A stretch of 64,000 nt of DNA from Amylostereum areolatum (taxonomy: Eukaryota; Basidiomycota; Agaricomycetes; Russulales; Stereaceae), in contig SAXG01000001.1 in NCBI GenBank assembly GCA_012932865.1, positions 2,407,693 through 2,471,692 on the forward strand, in the 5' to 3' direction. Each line of letters opens with the position of its first letter. Positions within the stretch are counted from its first letter, which is position 1. Of this stretch, positions 44,653-57,415 are shown piece by piece. The translations under genes were made by a program, and so were the position numbers. A model generated the notes under the pieces. It was given only the letters and a program-made list of their open reading frames with translations. It ran no database searches and was not told where the DNA came from.

Positions 44653-47600
44653 ATGGCCCTCGGCGCGCCTTCTCTCCTCGTCGGCACCGGAAGTCTCCTC
44701 TTTCCTCGGTCGGGTCCGAGCACCGACATCAGTCCGTGGCTCGAAGACGCGGACGAACCGGTGCGTGCCTCTGCCCTCTCCCTTGCCCCGTCCCCCAACG
44801 CTTGCCAGCCAACGCCCCCGCCCAAGACCCCCCGCACCTTCGCTCTCCACCAGAAATCCTCCTTCCCCGCCCAGTGGACCCACTCAAGGCAGCGCCCGAG
44901 CGATTCCACCGTCGACGAGCATGGCCAGTTCTTCGCCTCCTCCTCCACCGCCGACATCCACGCGTCCCCGCCCTCGCTCCCGCCCTCGATATCGTCCAGC
45001 AGCAACCACGACGGCGCGCCACACTCCCTGCGAAAAAACAAGTCCTCGATCTTCAGCAGGATCCGCCGCTCGAAGAGCAAGCCCCGCCTCGACGACGACC
45101 GCGATCCACCCACCGTCGCCCGCACCATGCCCTCCCTCCCCTCCTACATCGCCGACACCTCCTTCCTCCCCATAGGTCCCTCCCCGACCAAGAGCGGCAC
45201 GATTGCAAGCACCCTCCGAAAGGACCGTATCCCGGGGGGAAAGAAGAAGAACAAAGGAATCCCCTCCGCTCCCGGACACCCAGCTCACCGGCGGTTTCAA
45301 CATCGACCTCAACCTGGAGGAGATGGACGGCATCGTCGACCCCTCCCGCCTCGGACGACCGACGGAGAGTCCCCCGACCGACAACGTCTTCGGAACGAGC
45401 TCCTTCAGCTCCAGCTCCTTCTCCACGTCCTCCTTCACCTCCCCCACCCGCGGCCACGGCGGCAGCCTCAGCAACGGTGGCCCCACCTTCAGCGATCCCT
45501 TCCTTCCCGACACCCGCCGCCCGTTCGCCCAAATGGACCCCGCCCGGGTGTCGCCCAAGGCCAAGGTCCTGCCCGCCGCCGCACCGGACACGCTCAAGCC
45601 GCCCCCGGCAGCTCCCGTGGAAGACGAAGCGGACAAGACGTGGGAACCGCCACAAAGCTGGAACGTCGACAAGGAGGACGAGCCCTTCCGAGAGCCCGAC
45701 TACTCGAGCTCGGACGACGACGGCGGCGGCCGGGGCGTCGAATCGTCGCCGCAAAGCGCGTCAGGGCTGCCGTCACCGACCACGACGCGACGGAACCCCC
45801 AACGACGGATGACGCGAACAATCCAGCAACCCAAGATGTACAAGATTCGCGTGTACCGCGCGAACGGCTCCTACCACGTCCTGACCCTCGGGCTCGCGGT
45901 GACCGTGGTCCAACTGATGCCCGCGCTGAACGAACATCTGCTCATGCCCGGGGAGCGCTCGATGCACCGACTGTACCTCAAGGAGCGTGGACGAGGTAAG
46001 CGGGGACTCGTGCTCGATCGTCCAATAACACTGACAGAGGGCTGTACAGAACGCATGCTGGCGCACACGGAACGCCCCGCGGATATCGTGCGCCGACGGC
46101 TGGAACAGGCGGGATATGGAGTCGCGGATGGGCTGGACACGCTCGGGGGCGAGGATCTCAGCTTTTTGTTCAAGTTCGTGTACAAGAGCAACGTCCTGGG
46201 GCCCGCGGTAGGTTTCCTCTCGACCCTTCCACCCCGATGACCGCTGACGGCCGGCACAGGAAGAGGACCTGATCTTCACGGCGTACGAACATGTGGATCT
46301 GACGAACAAGAGCCTGCGTACGGTGCCCATCGCGCTGTACGGACACGCAGAAGACATCACGTCGCTGAACCTCTCGCGAAATCCCATGCTGGAGATCCCG
46401 CTCGACTTCGTGCAGTCGTGCATATCGCTGCGCGAGCTGCGACTTGTCGAACATGTCCATCAAGAAGGTCCCGCAAAGCGTGCGCAATTGCACGACGCTG
46501 TACGGGCTCGACCTCTCGTGCAACCGCATCGGGGACCTCAACGACGCCGGCTTGGATCGCATCCCCGAACTCACCAACTTGCTCGCGCAGAACAACCGCA
46601 TGGAGTCGTTGCCGTGGTACTTCCCGCGCCTACGCTCGCTCCGCGTGCTCAACATCTCGAACAACAAGTTCCAGGTGTTCCCGGACGTGGTCTGCCAGAT
46701 GTCGAGCCTGGTCGACCTCGACATCTCGTTCAACATGCTCACCGAGCTCCCCGACAACATCGGCCAGCTCACGCTGCTCGAACGCCTCGTCATGGTGGGC
46801 AACAGGGTCAAGTCCATCCCGGACGGGTGCCGGCGTCTGGTCAACCTCCGCGAGCTGGACTGCAGGCGGAACAACATCGAGGACCTCGGCGCGGTTTCGA
46901 TGCTGCCCATGCTGGAGGAGTTTTACGTGAACCACAACGCCGTGCACGCCCTGGACCTGTCCTCCGGCCCGCATATGACGACCATTGACGCGTGCTACAA
47001 CTCCATCACCCAGATTTCCCTTCTTCCTGGCCCGGTGGGCCAGGTGCCCCACGCCCTCACATCCCTCAACATCTCCCATGCGAAACTCACCTCCCTCGAC
47101 GACCTGGCCCTGTCCCAACTCACCTCCCTCGAAACGCTCAACCTCGACTATAATAACTTTCGCTCCATCCCGGAGTCCCTGGGCGAGCTCACCCGGCTCG
47201 TCAACTTTTCCTGTTCCGACAACTACCTCGAGGCGCTGCCCACCACCATCGGCCGCCTGCAGAAGCTCGAGCGGCTCGACGTGCACAACAACAACCTCCC
47301 CGAGATCCCGGCGAGTCTCTGGCAATGCGCGTCGCTTATGCGCATCAACATGACGTCGAACCTCATCACCGTGTGGCACTCCCCCGCGACAAATCCGTCC
47401 TCCACTCCCACTCCGGGGAGCACGCTCACACTTGTCCCCGAACCATCCACCAGCCCCTCCAACCTCCTCCTGAACGAAAGGAAGGTATCGACCACGAGCT
47501 CGTTGGCCCCGGTGCCTCCACGCCAATTGCCCCCCCTCGTCTACTCGCTGGAGCGGCTGTACCTCGGCGAGAACCGTCTCGGCGACGACGCCCTCCCCGT

Positions 47601-50345
47601 CCTGATGGTCCTCAAAGATCTGCGCGTCCTGAATCTGTCATTCAACGACATCCAGGAGATGCCCCGATTCTTTTTCAGGGACATGGGCAAGCTGGAAGAG
47701 CTGTACATGAGCGGGAACAAGCTCGCGAGCCTCCCCACGGAGGATCTGCATCGGCTGACGCACCTCGAGGTCCTCTTCCTGAACGGGAATCGGCTGCAGA
47801 CGCTGCCTCAGGAGCTCGGAAAGGTCCCCAGTCTCGCGGTGTTGGACGTGGGCAGCAACGTGCTGAAGTACAACGTCACCAACTGGGAGTTCGACTGGAA
47901 TTGGTGCGTCCTGTCGCGTTTCGCAGGTGCCGGCACGGTGCTGACGCCCCCTCCCGCCGCAGGAATTTCAACCAAAACCTCCGCTACCTCAACCTGTCAG
48001 GCAACAAGCGGCTCGAGATCAAGCCCGACCAGACGCGGAAGGGGCACCCCTTCCAGACGAAGACGCTCGCGGACCTCGCAGGGTTTTTAGGGCTGACGCA
48101 GCTGCGCGTCCTCGGACTGATGGACGTGACCACCACCTTCGCGCCCAACATCCCGGACGACAACGAGGACCGCCGCGTGCGGACGTCGTTCTCGGAGGTC
48201 AACGACATGCAGTACGGCATCGCGGACAACCTCGGCGACCGGGACTACGTCTCCATGTTCGACCTTGTCACGCCCAACTTCCGCGAGCGCAGGGACGAGG
48301 CCATCTTCGCCATGTTCGGGCGCTCGCAGGCCTCCGCGAGCAACAGCCGGATCTCCAAGTACCTCCACGACAACTTCGCGTCCGAGTTCGCGAACGCGCT
48401 CGCGGCGTTGGACGCTGGCAAAGGCGAGGGCGTCCCCGACGCGCTGCGCCGCGCGTTCCTCAGGCTCAACCGGTCCACGCACGATTTTCTGTTTTCGGGG
48501 GGCACGTCGTCGAGGAAGATGTCCATCGCCAGCCAACGGTCCGCGGCGCTGATCACGGCGGGAGACCCGTCCGGGCTTGGGGCATCGGGAGTGGTCGCGT
48601 ACATCAAGGGCCGCACCCTCTACGTCGCCAACGCAGGGAATGCCCTCGCCGTCGTCTCTCGGCGCGGCAACGCACAGGTCGTGTCCACGAACCACGACCC
48701 CTTCAACCGGGGCGAGATCGAGCGCATCCGCGCGGCCGAGGGCTGGGTGTCGCCCAAAGGCCTGGTCAACGACGAGGTCAACGTGTCCCGCTCCTTCGGC
48801 TTCTACCACCTCCTCCCCGTCGTCAACGCCCGCCCGGACGTCACCGAGTACCCGCTCTCCGATCAAGACGAGTTCATCATCATCGCCAACAGCGGCCTGT
48901 GGGACTACGTCTCCTACCAGACCGCGGTGGACATCGCGCGGACGGATCGGACGGACCCCATGATCGCGGCGCAGAAGCTGCGCGACTTCGCGATCAGCTA
49001 CGGGGCGGAGGGCAGCACGATGATCATGGTCATCTACACCACGCCCTCGTTCTCCACCGGCCTTCGCAACCCGGCGGACTCGCTCGTCGACCCGGACCTG
49101 TTCCCCAGTCGGCCCCGGCGGAAGGACGACGTGCCGGACAGGACCATCGCCCGGCTGGAGGAGGAGGTCCCGCCCCCGCTGGGCCACCTCGCGCTCGTGT
49201 TCACGGACATCCGGAACTCGACGCAGCTGTGGGAGACCAACGGGGGCATGCCGACCGCGATGCGGATGCACCACAGCCTGCTGCGACGGCAGCTCCGGAT
49301 CTGCGGCGGGTACGAGGTCAAGACGGAGGGCGACGCGTTCATGGTCGCGTTCCAGACCGTGTCCGCCGCCCTGCTCTGGTGTCTGAACGTGCAGCTCCAG
49401 CTCCTGAACGAGCCGTGGCCGAAGGAGATCCTGGACTGCGCCGAGGGCCGCGAGCGGCGCGACGCCGCGGGCAACGTCGTCGAGCGCGGGCTCTCCCTGC
49501 GCATGGGCATCCACTGCGGCATCCCCGTCTGCGAGCGCGACTACACCACGAAGCGGATGGACTACTACGGCCCGATGGTCAACCGCGCGGCGCGCGTGGA
49601 GGGGGCCGCGGCGGGCGGGCAGATCATGATCACCCAGGACGTCCTGCGCGAGATCGAGGCGCGGATATTCGAGACGGGGGAGGAGACCGAGTACTCCGCG
49701 TACCAGCCCACGGACACGATCGACGCCCTCCGCAGGCTCGAGCTCGCCGTGATCCCCGTGGGCAAGGTCAAGCTCAAGGGCCTCGAAATGCCCGAAATCC
49801 TCTCGCTCGTGTACCCGCGCGAGCTCCTCGCCAGACACGATCTCGACGACGAGGCGGAGGAGGACGCGGCCGCGGCCGCGCAGGGCGAGGCGGAGGACGA
49901 AGTGCCGGAGCTCGACGCGGACGCGGGCCCGGCGCTCTGCACCGTGGACCAGCTCCGCGAGCTCTCCATGCTTTGCATCCGCGTCCAGGCCCTCGCGGGT
50001 GGCCGTGTCTTCCGCCCGCTGCCTCCCCGCAAGGGCAGCAACGCCCAGATCCCCGCCCCAGAGCCGACGCACGAGCCCGCGCCCGACCCGCACCCGAACC
50101 CGGACGCGTACTTCTACGGGGACACGACGATGCTGCTGCCCACGGTGCCGGACCGCGCGTCCGAGGCGGAGGTGGCCTCGGTGCTGCAGTACGTGCTGCT
50201 GCAGCTCGAGATGGCCGCGCAGACGATCGTGGCGCGCTCGAGCGCGCCGGAGGTGGCGTTGTTGGTGGAGTCGCTGCAGAGGCGGAACGGGCGCGGGATC
50301 GACGCGCGGACGTTGTACGCCATTCTCGACATGCTGGGCGAGTGA
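44653..50345 (+). CDS. CYR1: Adenylate cyclase (Ras-association, LRR, PP2C-like, catalytic domain)
   Basis: Makes cAMP for the PKA pathway, at membranes and under Ras control. Domain order: a Ser/Pro-rich N-terminus (start MALGAPSLLVGTGSLLF), a Ras-association region (KIRVYRANGSYHVLTLGLAV) and leucine-rich repeats over about 550 residues (LYGLDLSCNRIGDLNDAGLD). A PP2C-like domain follows (GRTLYVANAGNALAVVSRRG, EFIIIANSGLWDYVSYQTAV). The class III catalytic domain comes next (LALVFTDIRNSTQLWE, GGYEVKTEGDAFMVAF, MDYYGPMVNRAARVEG), then a long tail. About 1,850 residues, as in other mushrooms. At least two small introns are seen (about 45995 and 47905). Two single-base shifts, near 45256 (AAAGGAATCC) and 46444 (CTGCGACTTGTCG), break the frame in conserved places and are probably assembly errors. 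Confidence 0.9.
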
Positions 50346-50895
50346 GGAGTCCGCTCTTTCTTCTTCTTCCTCTTCGTGCCTCTGCTTGCTAGACTTCGTT
50401 GTTGTCCTCTCTCTCCACCGTCTTCTGTCTTTCCTTTTTTCTCTTTTGGGATGTATGGCGCGTCGCTCTTCCTTCCTTCCGTCTAATTTTCACTAGTACT
50501 ATACCGTGGACTATTCCCAGCCCCATCCTGTAGTGATACCATACTCTGTATTCAATAGCATTCTCCCACCCCCCCACCCCCATCGATCTCCTCTGTTGTT
50601 TCCTGTCATATTCCAGCCCGTTGTTGCTTGTTTGTTCGCCTCCGTGTTACCTCCCCATCAAGTCGTTTTGCTGTAACCGTCTGTCCTTTGCTTTGTTGAC
50701 TTATGAAATGTATAAACTATTGGGCGCCCGCCGAGAGTCGGGTCCCGGGATGATGATAATGTGGTAGTACAGTAGGTTGACAAGAAAAAGGGGGGGGACT
50801 GGTCTATGATACAAGAAATGCAAGAGAGAAGAGGCGGAGTGCGATGATTCGTACGAAAGCGTTCATGCAAACCCAAGTCCGTGGGCACGATCCAT
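50346..50895. other. Convergent 3' intergenic region
   Basis: Poly-pyrimidine 3' flank of the cyclase gene, then the 3' flank of the convergent lipase gene. No coding frame. Confidence 0.5.
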
Positions 50896-52374
50896 TCAGA
50901 GACAAAGGGTGGCATCTACGGTCATGACTGGAAGAGGACATGAGAACAGCGGGGAAAAAAAGGGAAAGGACCAAGGGGTCAACGCACGCTGACCAAAGTA
51001 GACGTCGTGCGCGACGTTGATCCCGGTCGACGCTGCAGGACCGGAGCACTGGTCAGACGGAGGAGCAGGTAGGAGGGTGCGGTCAGGGAAGCGTACGTAC
51101 GTACGGAACGACTGCAATCGGGGTCTTCTTGGCCCGTGCATTGGCGCACGGTCAGTCGATTGGCTGGTGTACGGATCAGAGGTGCTCGTCTCGCAACGAA
51201 GGTGGTAGCGTACGAGGTTCCTCGAACTGCCAATATTCACGGGAGCTGGGTTTGCGCAATCGCCTTGGTTCAATCATGGCATATAAAACGAACGTTCGAA
51301 GGGACGCACTGGTGCCGGTACCCGAGCGACTCTGGGATTATGGTGGGTACGCCATCTGGGTGAGGGAGTGAACATTCTGTAGAGGACGAAAGGCGTGGGT
51401 CGCTCACCAAACGTGTGAACGCCTTCCAAAGAGCAGTGTCAGACAGGAGGATGGCATACACTCGACGCATACACTCACCTCTGTATAGGTGTTCCGATCC
51501 CACCATGTCCTCCAATAAATCTGCGAAGCGGGCGTTGCCCGTCCTTGGCTGACCTGCATATGCACGCTTTGATCAGGGCCATGCATTGGAAGTATAGGAT
51601 TTAACAGACTTGCCATAGGTAAACAGCTCAACAGTAGTATTGGGAAAGTGGGCCTTGAGAGAAAGGCTCGCGATGGAAGCGAGTGCGCCACCCATCGAAT
51701 GTCCTATGGCCCTTTCAGTCTCGCTCAGACCAGCATCAGTATCAGTAGGCGCACCAGTAACAGCCACGGAATACCCCTGGTACGCTTCTAACTGCTCGCG
51801 TACAGCGCCCACAACGACCCTCCCGACCGAGTTGTACGCGACGAGGAACCCCGCATGTATGCTGGCTTCCTGAGCTTGCTCCGGGGGCAAACCACTCGTG
51901 TTCAGAGGAACTAGTATCAAACTCGCGTCTGTTTCGCCCAAACTCAGCGAATGGCCCAACTGATAACTTGAACGAGTCGACTTACCAGTGATCATGTCCT
52001 CCAACTGCTGACTCCCGCGAAATGCCACGATGACCTCTCTCCGCTCCTCATCTCTGACCACGAAACCGTGCACATTCGTTAATACGTTCGTGAACTTTTC
52101 CGCCATGTCAGCCCACCGTCTCGACGTTCCACAGACAGAGAAGGATGCCACGCACCGAGTCAACCAAGGGATTCCCCAAGGGCCGCGGACATATGAATTG
52201 ATATACAGCCGACGAATACTTGGCGAACCGCTTGAGTTCGTCGTACGTGTGCTGGCGAACTCCATGGTCCCAGGGAACTTGGTGATGCGGGAAGGGCCAC
52301 GGGAGCAGCGATGCGACACAGGCCAGGGGTAGTGCGGTCCATAGGAGAAACGGAATGTGCATTGGGGACAGCAT
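50896..52374 (-). CDS. Secreted class 3 lipase (alpha/beta hydrolase)
   Basis: Hydrolyses acyl esters outside the cell. The minus strand opens MLSPMHIPFLLWTALPLACV, a signal peptide. Then come ELKRFAKYSSAVYQFICPRP, HGFVVRDEERREVIVAFRGS, IHAGFLVAYNSV, the nucleophile motif GHSMGGALASI (Ser of GxSxG) and VELFTYGQPRTGNARFADLL. DGVPTIIPESLGYRH, typical of the region around the acid/His residues, and QEDPDCSRSV with GINVAHDVYFGQ near the end complete the family. The GHSMG motif is formed across an intron (GTGCGC to CATAG), and the intron after FTYG appears to have a GC donor (GCAAGT). The last exon stops at 50896, or earlier if another small intron exists. All reads look in frame. Confidence 0.8.
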
Positions 52375-52754
52375 GGCGAGTTGGAGCTGGACGTTTGAGT
52401 TTAGGAGTAAGCGGCAGCTGCCCGGAACATAGCCGTCGAAGAACCAAGTACGGAAGAGAACAAACAGCCAGGCGGCATGGTGGCGGGAGCCAACGCTGAA
52501 CACGGTCACGCGCCTCGCCTTCGCCGCGGGGTAAGTTGGTCGAGTTCAAGTTCTGCTCTGATGACAGGCCCAGGTCAAACGCTTTTTTTTGACGATTCTC
52601 ACTAGGGGTGTGTAAGGATTCTTAGGCTGACATGTCGTGGAGACTTGTAATAGATATGTGCAGAGCAAAGTACGTGATTCCAAACGAACCTCGGACTCGT
52701 CGGACGGCGCGCGCCAGCCGTAAGCTCAGGCCTGCTCAGCGACTTCGACAGCCG

Positions 52755-54129
52755 CCGCGCGTTGCGCTCTGTCGACAACCAGTAACACAACCAGTAACAA
52801 CCTCCATGTCGCTCGCAGAACTGTTTAAAGCCACACCGTATGTCATTTGGGATGGAGGGTTGGTTCGTATCAGTTCTAGCCGTAAAAACTGACCGTTCGT
52901 GCTGACCTGTCGAGAGTATAGGGCACGACCCTGGAGGATGTCTACAAAATGAACATCGCCACACCCATCTGGTCCTCTCAAGCGATCCTGGAAACCCCTG
53001 GGATCCTTATCGATGCACATCTCAGCTTTATGCGTGCTGGTGCGAGGGTCATCAACACAGCAACGTGCGCGACGGGTTCCACCTTGACCTGCACTGGCCT
53101 CTGACACTGCCGTAGGTACCAGGCGTCGTTTTCGAGCTGCGAGCTCGTGGGTTGCTCCCGGGACATCGCCACCCAACTCATGCGCCAAGCCGTCGACCTC
53201 GCCTCGCAGGCGCGCACGCGTTTTGTCGAAGAAACCCCAGACGCGAACGTGAAGATCTCGCTCTCCCTCGGCCCCTTTGGCGCGACGCTCTCGCCCGTAG
53301 CGCACGAGTTCGACGGGATTTATCCCCCGCCTTACGGCCCCCAAATCCACGACCCTTCCACCTCGAACCGAAACGCCTACACCGCGGATGAAAAGGCCCG
53401 TGGACTGGAGGTCGAGTCCATCGACGCGCTCACGCAATTTCACCTGGACCGACTGAAGGTGTATGCGTCCGACGCAGCAACCTGGGCTAAGATCGACGGC
53501 CTTGCGTTCGAGACCGTCCCTCTTGCACGCGAGATCGAAGCGATCAAGGCCGCGATGTCTCTCTTGAAGGCAGAGTCCGGTGACAGAATTGAGTGGAAAC
53601 CTTGGTGGATTTCCGCTGTCTTTCCCGACGGCCGTTTTCCTGAGGAATCAACGCCTGGAGGTCCCACTCTCTCCGCGAAGGACGTCTTCGAGACTATACT
53701 GTGTGAGATCCCCACCAAGGCGTCCGGCGTGGATCGATACCTCGTGCCCGATGGGATGGGTGTGAACTGCACCATGCTGAAGCATGTTCAGGATGTGGTC
53801 AAAGAAGCGGAAGAAGTTGTCAGGCGGAGGGGAGTACGGCCGTGGTTGGTGCTCAAGCCGAATGGCGGACAAACATACGAGCCTGTCACTAAAACATGGA
53901 ACTCTCAAACGGCTGAAGACAGCCAATGGTCTCGGGAGTTGGGCGAATTCGTGAAAGAGAGAGATAGTTGGGGCGGTTATCTTGCTGGAGGGTGTTGTAA
54001 AACTGGATGTGTGGAGCTAAAAGGACTGTGTGATGTGTTTGGCTAGGATATTCTACTGAAACGGAGCACGATGCGAATTCTGGATGACCACAGACCGGAA
54101 GCTCTTGAGTAAATCCGCGGTGGCACCAT
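52755..54129. repeat. Left arm of a 1.37-kb inverted repeat
   Basis: Matches the reverse complement of 55872-57243 with scattered differences. It covers the whole homocysteine S-methyltransferase gene plus about 80 bp of 3' flank (ending GGTGGCACCAT) and about 50 bp of 5' flank (AACCAGTAACA repeats). Confidence 0.85.
52806..54046 (+). CDS. Homocysteine S-methyltransferase, intact copy
   Basis: Methylates homocysteine to methionine, probably from S-methylmethionine or S-adenosylmethionine as in Mht1/Sam4; cytosolic. Exons 52806-52862, 52922-53064 and 53116-54046 give 376 residues: MSLAELFKATPYVIWDGGL, GTTLEDVYKMNIATPIWSSQ, INTATYQASFSSCELVG, KISLSLGPFGATLSP and GLAFETVPLAREIEAIKA. The zinc ligands are present: Cys in GMGVNCTMLKHVQ and the Cys pair in GGCCKTGCVELKGL. 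The residue before the DGG motif is W where the second copy and most relatives have L. It is the left arm of an inverted repeat; the partner at 55955-57199 is frame-broken. The two copies are nearly identical, so the duplication is recent. Confidence 0.85.
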
Positions 54130-54578
54130 CACTGCGTTCAAGCCCTTGCGATTCAGATTCAGATTAGGCCGGGGAAGGCGGGAGATTGGGACTTGATACA
54201 TGAACAGTGCATGATGACTTGACGGGAACTCACAGTTGACCCACAGACTGTCATGAATGATGAGGACGTTAAGTAACATCAAGATGATGAGGGTTGGCAC
54301 GTTGACAAACGGGGGTACGGGGGAACGAATACGGTGAGCGTTGTGTGACAGGACAATCTCTGACGAGTCTGCACCGAGGCCTGCTCTTGGTCGCTTCACC
54401 TTGCTCTGCCTGTCATGTCTGTCAAGGGTGTAACCGGTTCAAACACTTCCGAAAGGCATCAGAGAGAAGAGGCTCATGTTGGTCATGGTCTGCATACGCT
54501 TTTGGTGAGAGACATAATAACTGCAAGTAGTCGCACATGCACACAAGGATCCCCGGATCGACACGCATACCCCAACGC
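54130..54578. other. Spacer of the inverted repeat, 3' flank of uS2
   Basis: No gene seen. Noncoding sequence between the left arm and the uS2 stop codon. Confidence 0.45.
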
Positions 54579-55574
54579 CTATTCCCATCCACTGGCCGCA
54601 GAAGTCTGCTGGACATCCCAGCCTCCAGTGCCCGCTTGTGGCTCCTGAGACCAATCGGTCGGCGCTCCAGCGGGCTCCGTTGCCCAATCGATGCCTGTTC
54701 ACAGGCATCAACACGCAGACACGAGCAGAAAGGTCCCGAGGTCAACTTACCACCATCCTGGGCAACCAGCGGGTTGATACCACCCTGGGGACCAGAGCTG
54801 ACATCCCACTCGGGCATACCCTGAGCGGGCTCCGCCTCGCCAGCGGCCGCCTGGCCGGCCTCGTCCTGCTGCTGCTTCTCGATCTCATCAGGGTCGCGGT
54901 AGAAGAACATGTCCACCATGACGCTCCAGCCATCAGATGTGCGGGGAATGGTGCCGCGGAGACGGAGGACTTCGCGGGCGAGGAGCCACCAGACGAGACC
55001 GATCGAGTGACGGGTCTTGTTGTTCGTGGGGATCGCGACGTCGACGAACTTGAGGGGGGCGTCCGTGTCGCAAAGGGCAATGACGGGGATGTTGACGTAC
55101 GATGCCTCGCGGATCGCTTGGTGGTCCACGCGGGGGTCGGTGACGATGATCAGACGGGGCTCCTTGAACGAGCGGGTGATGTAGTTGGTGAAGCTACCAG
55201 GCGTGAAACGACCGGCGATCGCCTGGGCACCAGTGTTGGCGGCGTACTTGAGCACGGCACGGTGACCGTATGCGCGGGCGGAGATCACACAAACGTCGTT
55301 GGGGTTCTCGACGGCGGCGATGATGCGAGCGGCGAACACGATCTTCTCCCAGGTCTTTCCAATGTTAAGAATGTGGATGCCTGCACGTACACTGTAAGAA
55401 AGATGGGAGGATAAGCCTCGAGGAACGACAAGACTGACCGTCGATCCTTCGCTTCCAGACGTAAGACTCCATCTGCTTGTCGCAGTTCTTGGTGCCGATG
55501 TGGCACTTGGCCGCGAGGAGCATCTGGATCTCCTCCTCGGTCGCGCTGAGGACGGACGGAAGTTTTGAAGACAT
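54579..55574 (-). CDS. RPS0: 40S ribosomal protein uS2 (S0)
   Basis: Structural protein of the small ribosomal subunit, needed for 18S rRNA maturation. Minus-strand exons 55439-55574, 54751-55380 and 54579-54694 give 293 residues. They read [120 protein letters not shown] and [20 protein letters not shown]. The acidic, Trp-rich tail typical of fungal uS2 follows ([17 protein letters not shown], ending [10 protein letters not shown]). The frame is intact throughout. It is the only gene in the 1.74-kb spacer of the inverted repeat. Confidence 0.92.
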
Positions 55575-55871
55575 GTTGGGCCTGCAAATCTATGGTCAGT
55601 ATCCGACCGACATCCGCTCGCCCAGTCCTCCATCCACCTCCTAAACCACTTCTAACAGCTCCCGCTTCTTCTCCCAGACATACATCAGCAGTTCAAGAAC
55701 GTACCTTGTCGGGATTTTGAGGGGGGTACCGGCCGCGACGACGAGGACTTGGTTTTGGATGAGTCTTGGTCGGTGTTGGCGTCGTCGATGGCCGGGCGCC
55801 AATTGCTGAGGCACGTGTCCCCGGCATTTCCCGCACGTGGTCTTGTCGCGTCCATATGATAGACTAAGAAC
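55575..55871. promoter_or_regulatory. uS2 upstream region
   Basis: About 300 bp between the uS2 start and the right repeat arm, with CT-rich tracts on the coding strand as in many ribosomal-protein genes. No TATA box was identified. Confidence 0.4.
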
Positions 55872-57243
55872 ATGGTGCCACCGCGGATTTACTCAAGAGC
55901 TTCCGGTCTGTGGTCATCCAGAATTCGCATCGAGCTCCGTTTCGGTAGAATATCCTAGCTAAACACATCACACAGCCCTTTTAGCTCCACACATCCAGTT
56001 TTACAACACCCTCCAGCGAGATAACCGCCCCAACCATCTCTCTCTTTCACAAATTCGCCCAAGGCCCGAGACCATTGGCTGTCTTCAGCCGTTTGAGAGT
56101 TCCATGTTTTAGTGACAGGCTCGTATGTTTGTCCGCCATTCGGCTTGAGCACCAACCACGGCCGTACTCCCCTCCGCCTGACAACTTCTTCCGCTTCTTT
56201 GACCACATCCTGAACATGCTTCAGCATGGTGCAGTTCACACCCATCCCATCGGGCACGAGGTATCGATCCACGCCGGACGCCTTGGTGGGAATTTCATAC
56301 AGCATAGTTTCGAAGACGTCCTTCGCGGAGAGAGTGGGACCTCCAGGCGTTGATTCCTCCGGAAAACGGCCGTCGGGGTTCGGGAAGACAGCGGAGATCA
56401 ACCACGGTTTCCACTCAATTCTGTCACCGGACTCTGCCTTCAAGAGAGACATCGCGGCCTTGATCGCTTCGATCTCGCGTGCAAGAGGGACGGTTTCGAA
56501 CTGCAAGGCAATCGATCTTAGCCCAGGTTGCTGCGTCAGGACGTATACACCTTCAGTCGGTCCAGGTGAAATTGCGCGAGCGCATCAATGGACTCGACCT
56601 CAAATCCACGGGCCTTTTCATCGGCAGTGTAGGCGTTTCGGTTCGAGGTGGAAGGGTCATGGGCTTGAGGGCCGTAAGGCGGGGGATAAATCCCGTCGCC
56701 CTCGTGCGCTACGGGTGAGAGCGTCGCGCCAAAGGGGCCGAGGGAGAGCGAGATCTTCACGTTGGCGTCTGGGGTTTGTTCGACAAAACGCGTGCGCGCT
56801 TGCGAGGCGAGGTCGACGGCTTTGCGCATGAGTTGGGTGGCGATGTCCCAGGAGTAACCCACGAGCTCGAAGCTCGAAAACGACGCCTGGTACCTACGGC
56901 AGGGTCAGAGGCCAGTGCAGGTCAAGGTGGAAGTCGCGCACGTTGCTGTGTTGATGACTCTCGCACCAGCACGCATAAAGCTGAGATGTGCATCGATAAG
57001 GATCCCAGGGTTTTCCAGGATCGCTTGAGAGGACCAGATGGGTGTGGCGATGTTCATATTGTAGACATCCTCCAGGGTCGTGCCCTGTACTCTCGACAGG
57101 TCAGCATGAATGGCCGTTTTCAAAGTTAGGATCGATACGAACCAACCCTCCGTCCAAGATGACATACGGTGTGGCTTTGAACAGTTCTGCGAACGACATG
57201 GGGGTTGTTACTGGTTGTAAACAGCCTGAGAGTGCAACGCGGT
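55872..57243. repeat. Right arm of the 1.37-kb inverted repeat
   Basis: Reverse-complement partner of 52755-54129. Similarity ends sharply at ATGGTGCCA (55872-55880) on the inner side and fades near 57243 on the outer side. Confidence 0.85.
55955..57199 (-). pseudogene. Homocysteine S-methyltransferase, second copy (frame-broken)
   Basis: Same exon layout as the copy at 52806, on the other strand. It starts MSFAELFKATPYVILDGGL at 57199 and ends GLCDVFS at 55955. Two single-base insertions disrupt it: near 56539 (CGTCCTGACG, against CGTCCGACG in the intact copy) and near 56502 (TTGCAGTTCG, against TTGCGTTCG). The piece between KVYTS and FETVPLARE is thus out of frame and meets a stop. The zinc-binding GVNCTM and GGCCKTGC motifs remain. 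Compared with the other copy it adds two residues (FPNPDGRFPE against FPDGRFPE). Likely nonfunctional, unless the insertions are sequence errors. Confidence 0.75.
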
Positions 57244-57415
57244 GACTCTCGAAGACGTTGAGCTTACGGCCGATCACGATCGTCTTGGGACTTATGACGT
57301 CTGACTACAGCCACCAAAGGTCACATCGACATGTATCGCCCGACGGTACTTATTCGTACAGCAAATGCACATCATTTCGATCTGTATAGGTTCAAACCTA
57401 GAGCCGCGTTCCCGT

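Noticed and set aside
48087..50093. A 668-codon open frame on the minus strand
   Set aside because: It is antisense to the adenylate cyclase catalytic and PP2C-like domains. Its composition (Arg, His, Val, Asp-rich) is that of a shadow frame in GC-rich coding DNA, and it has no domain content.
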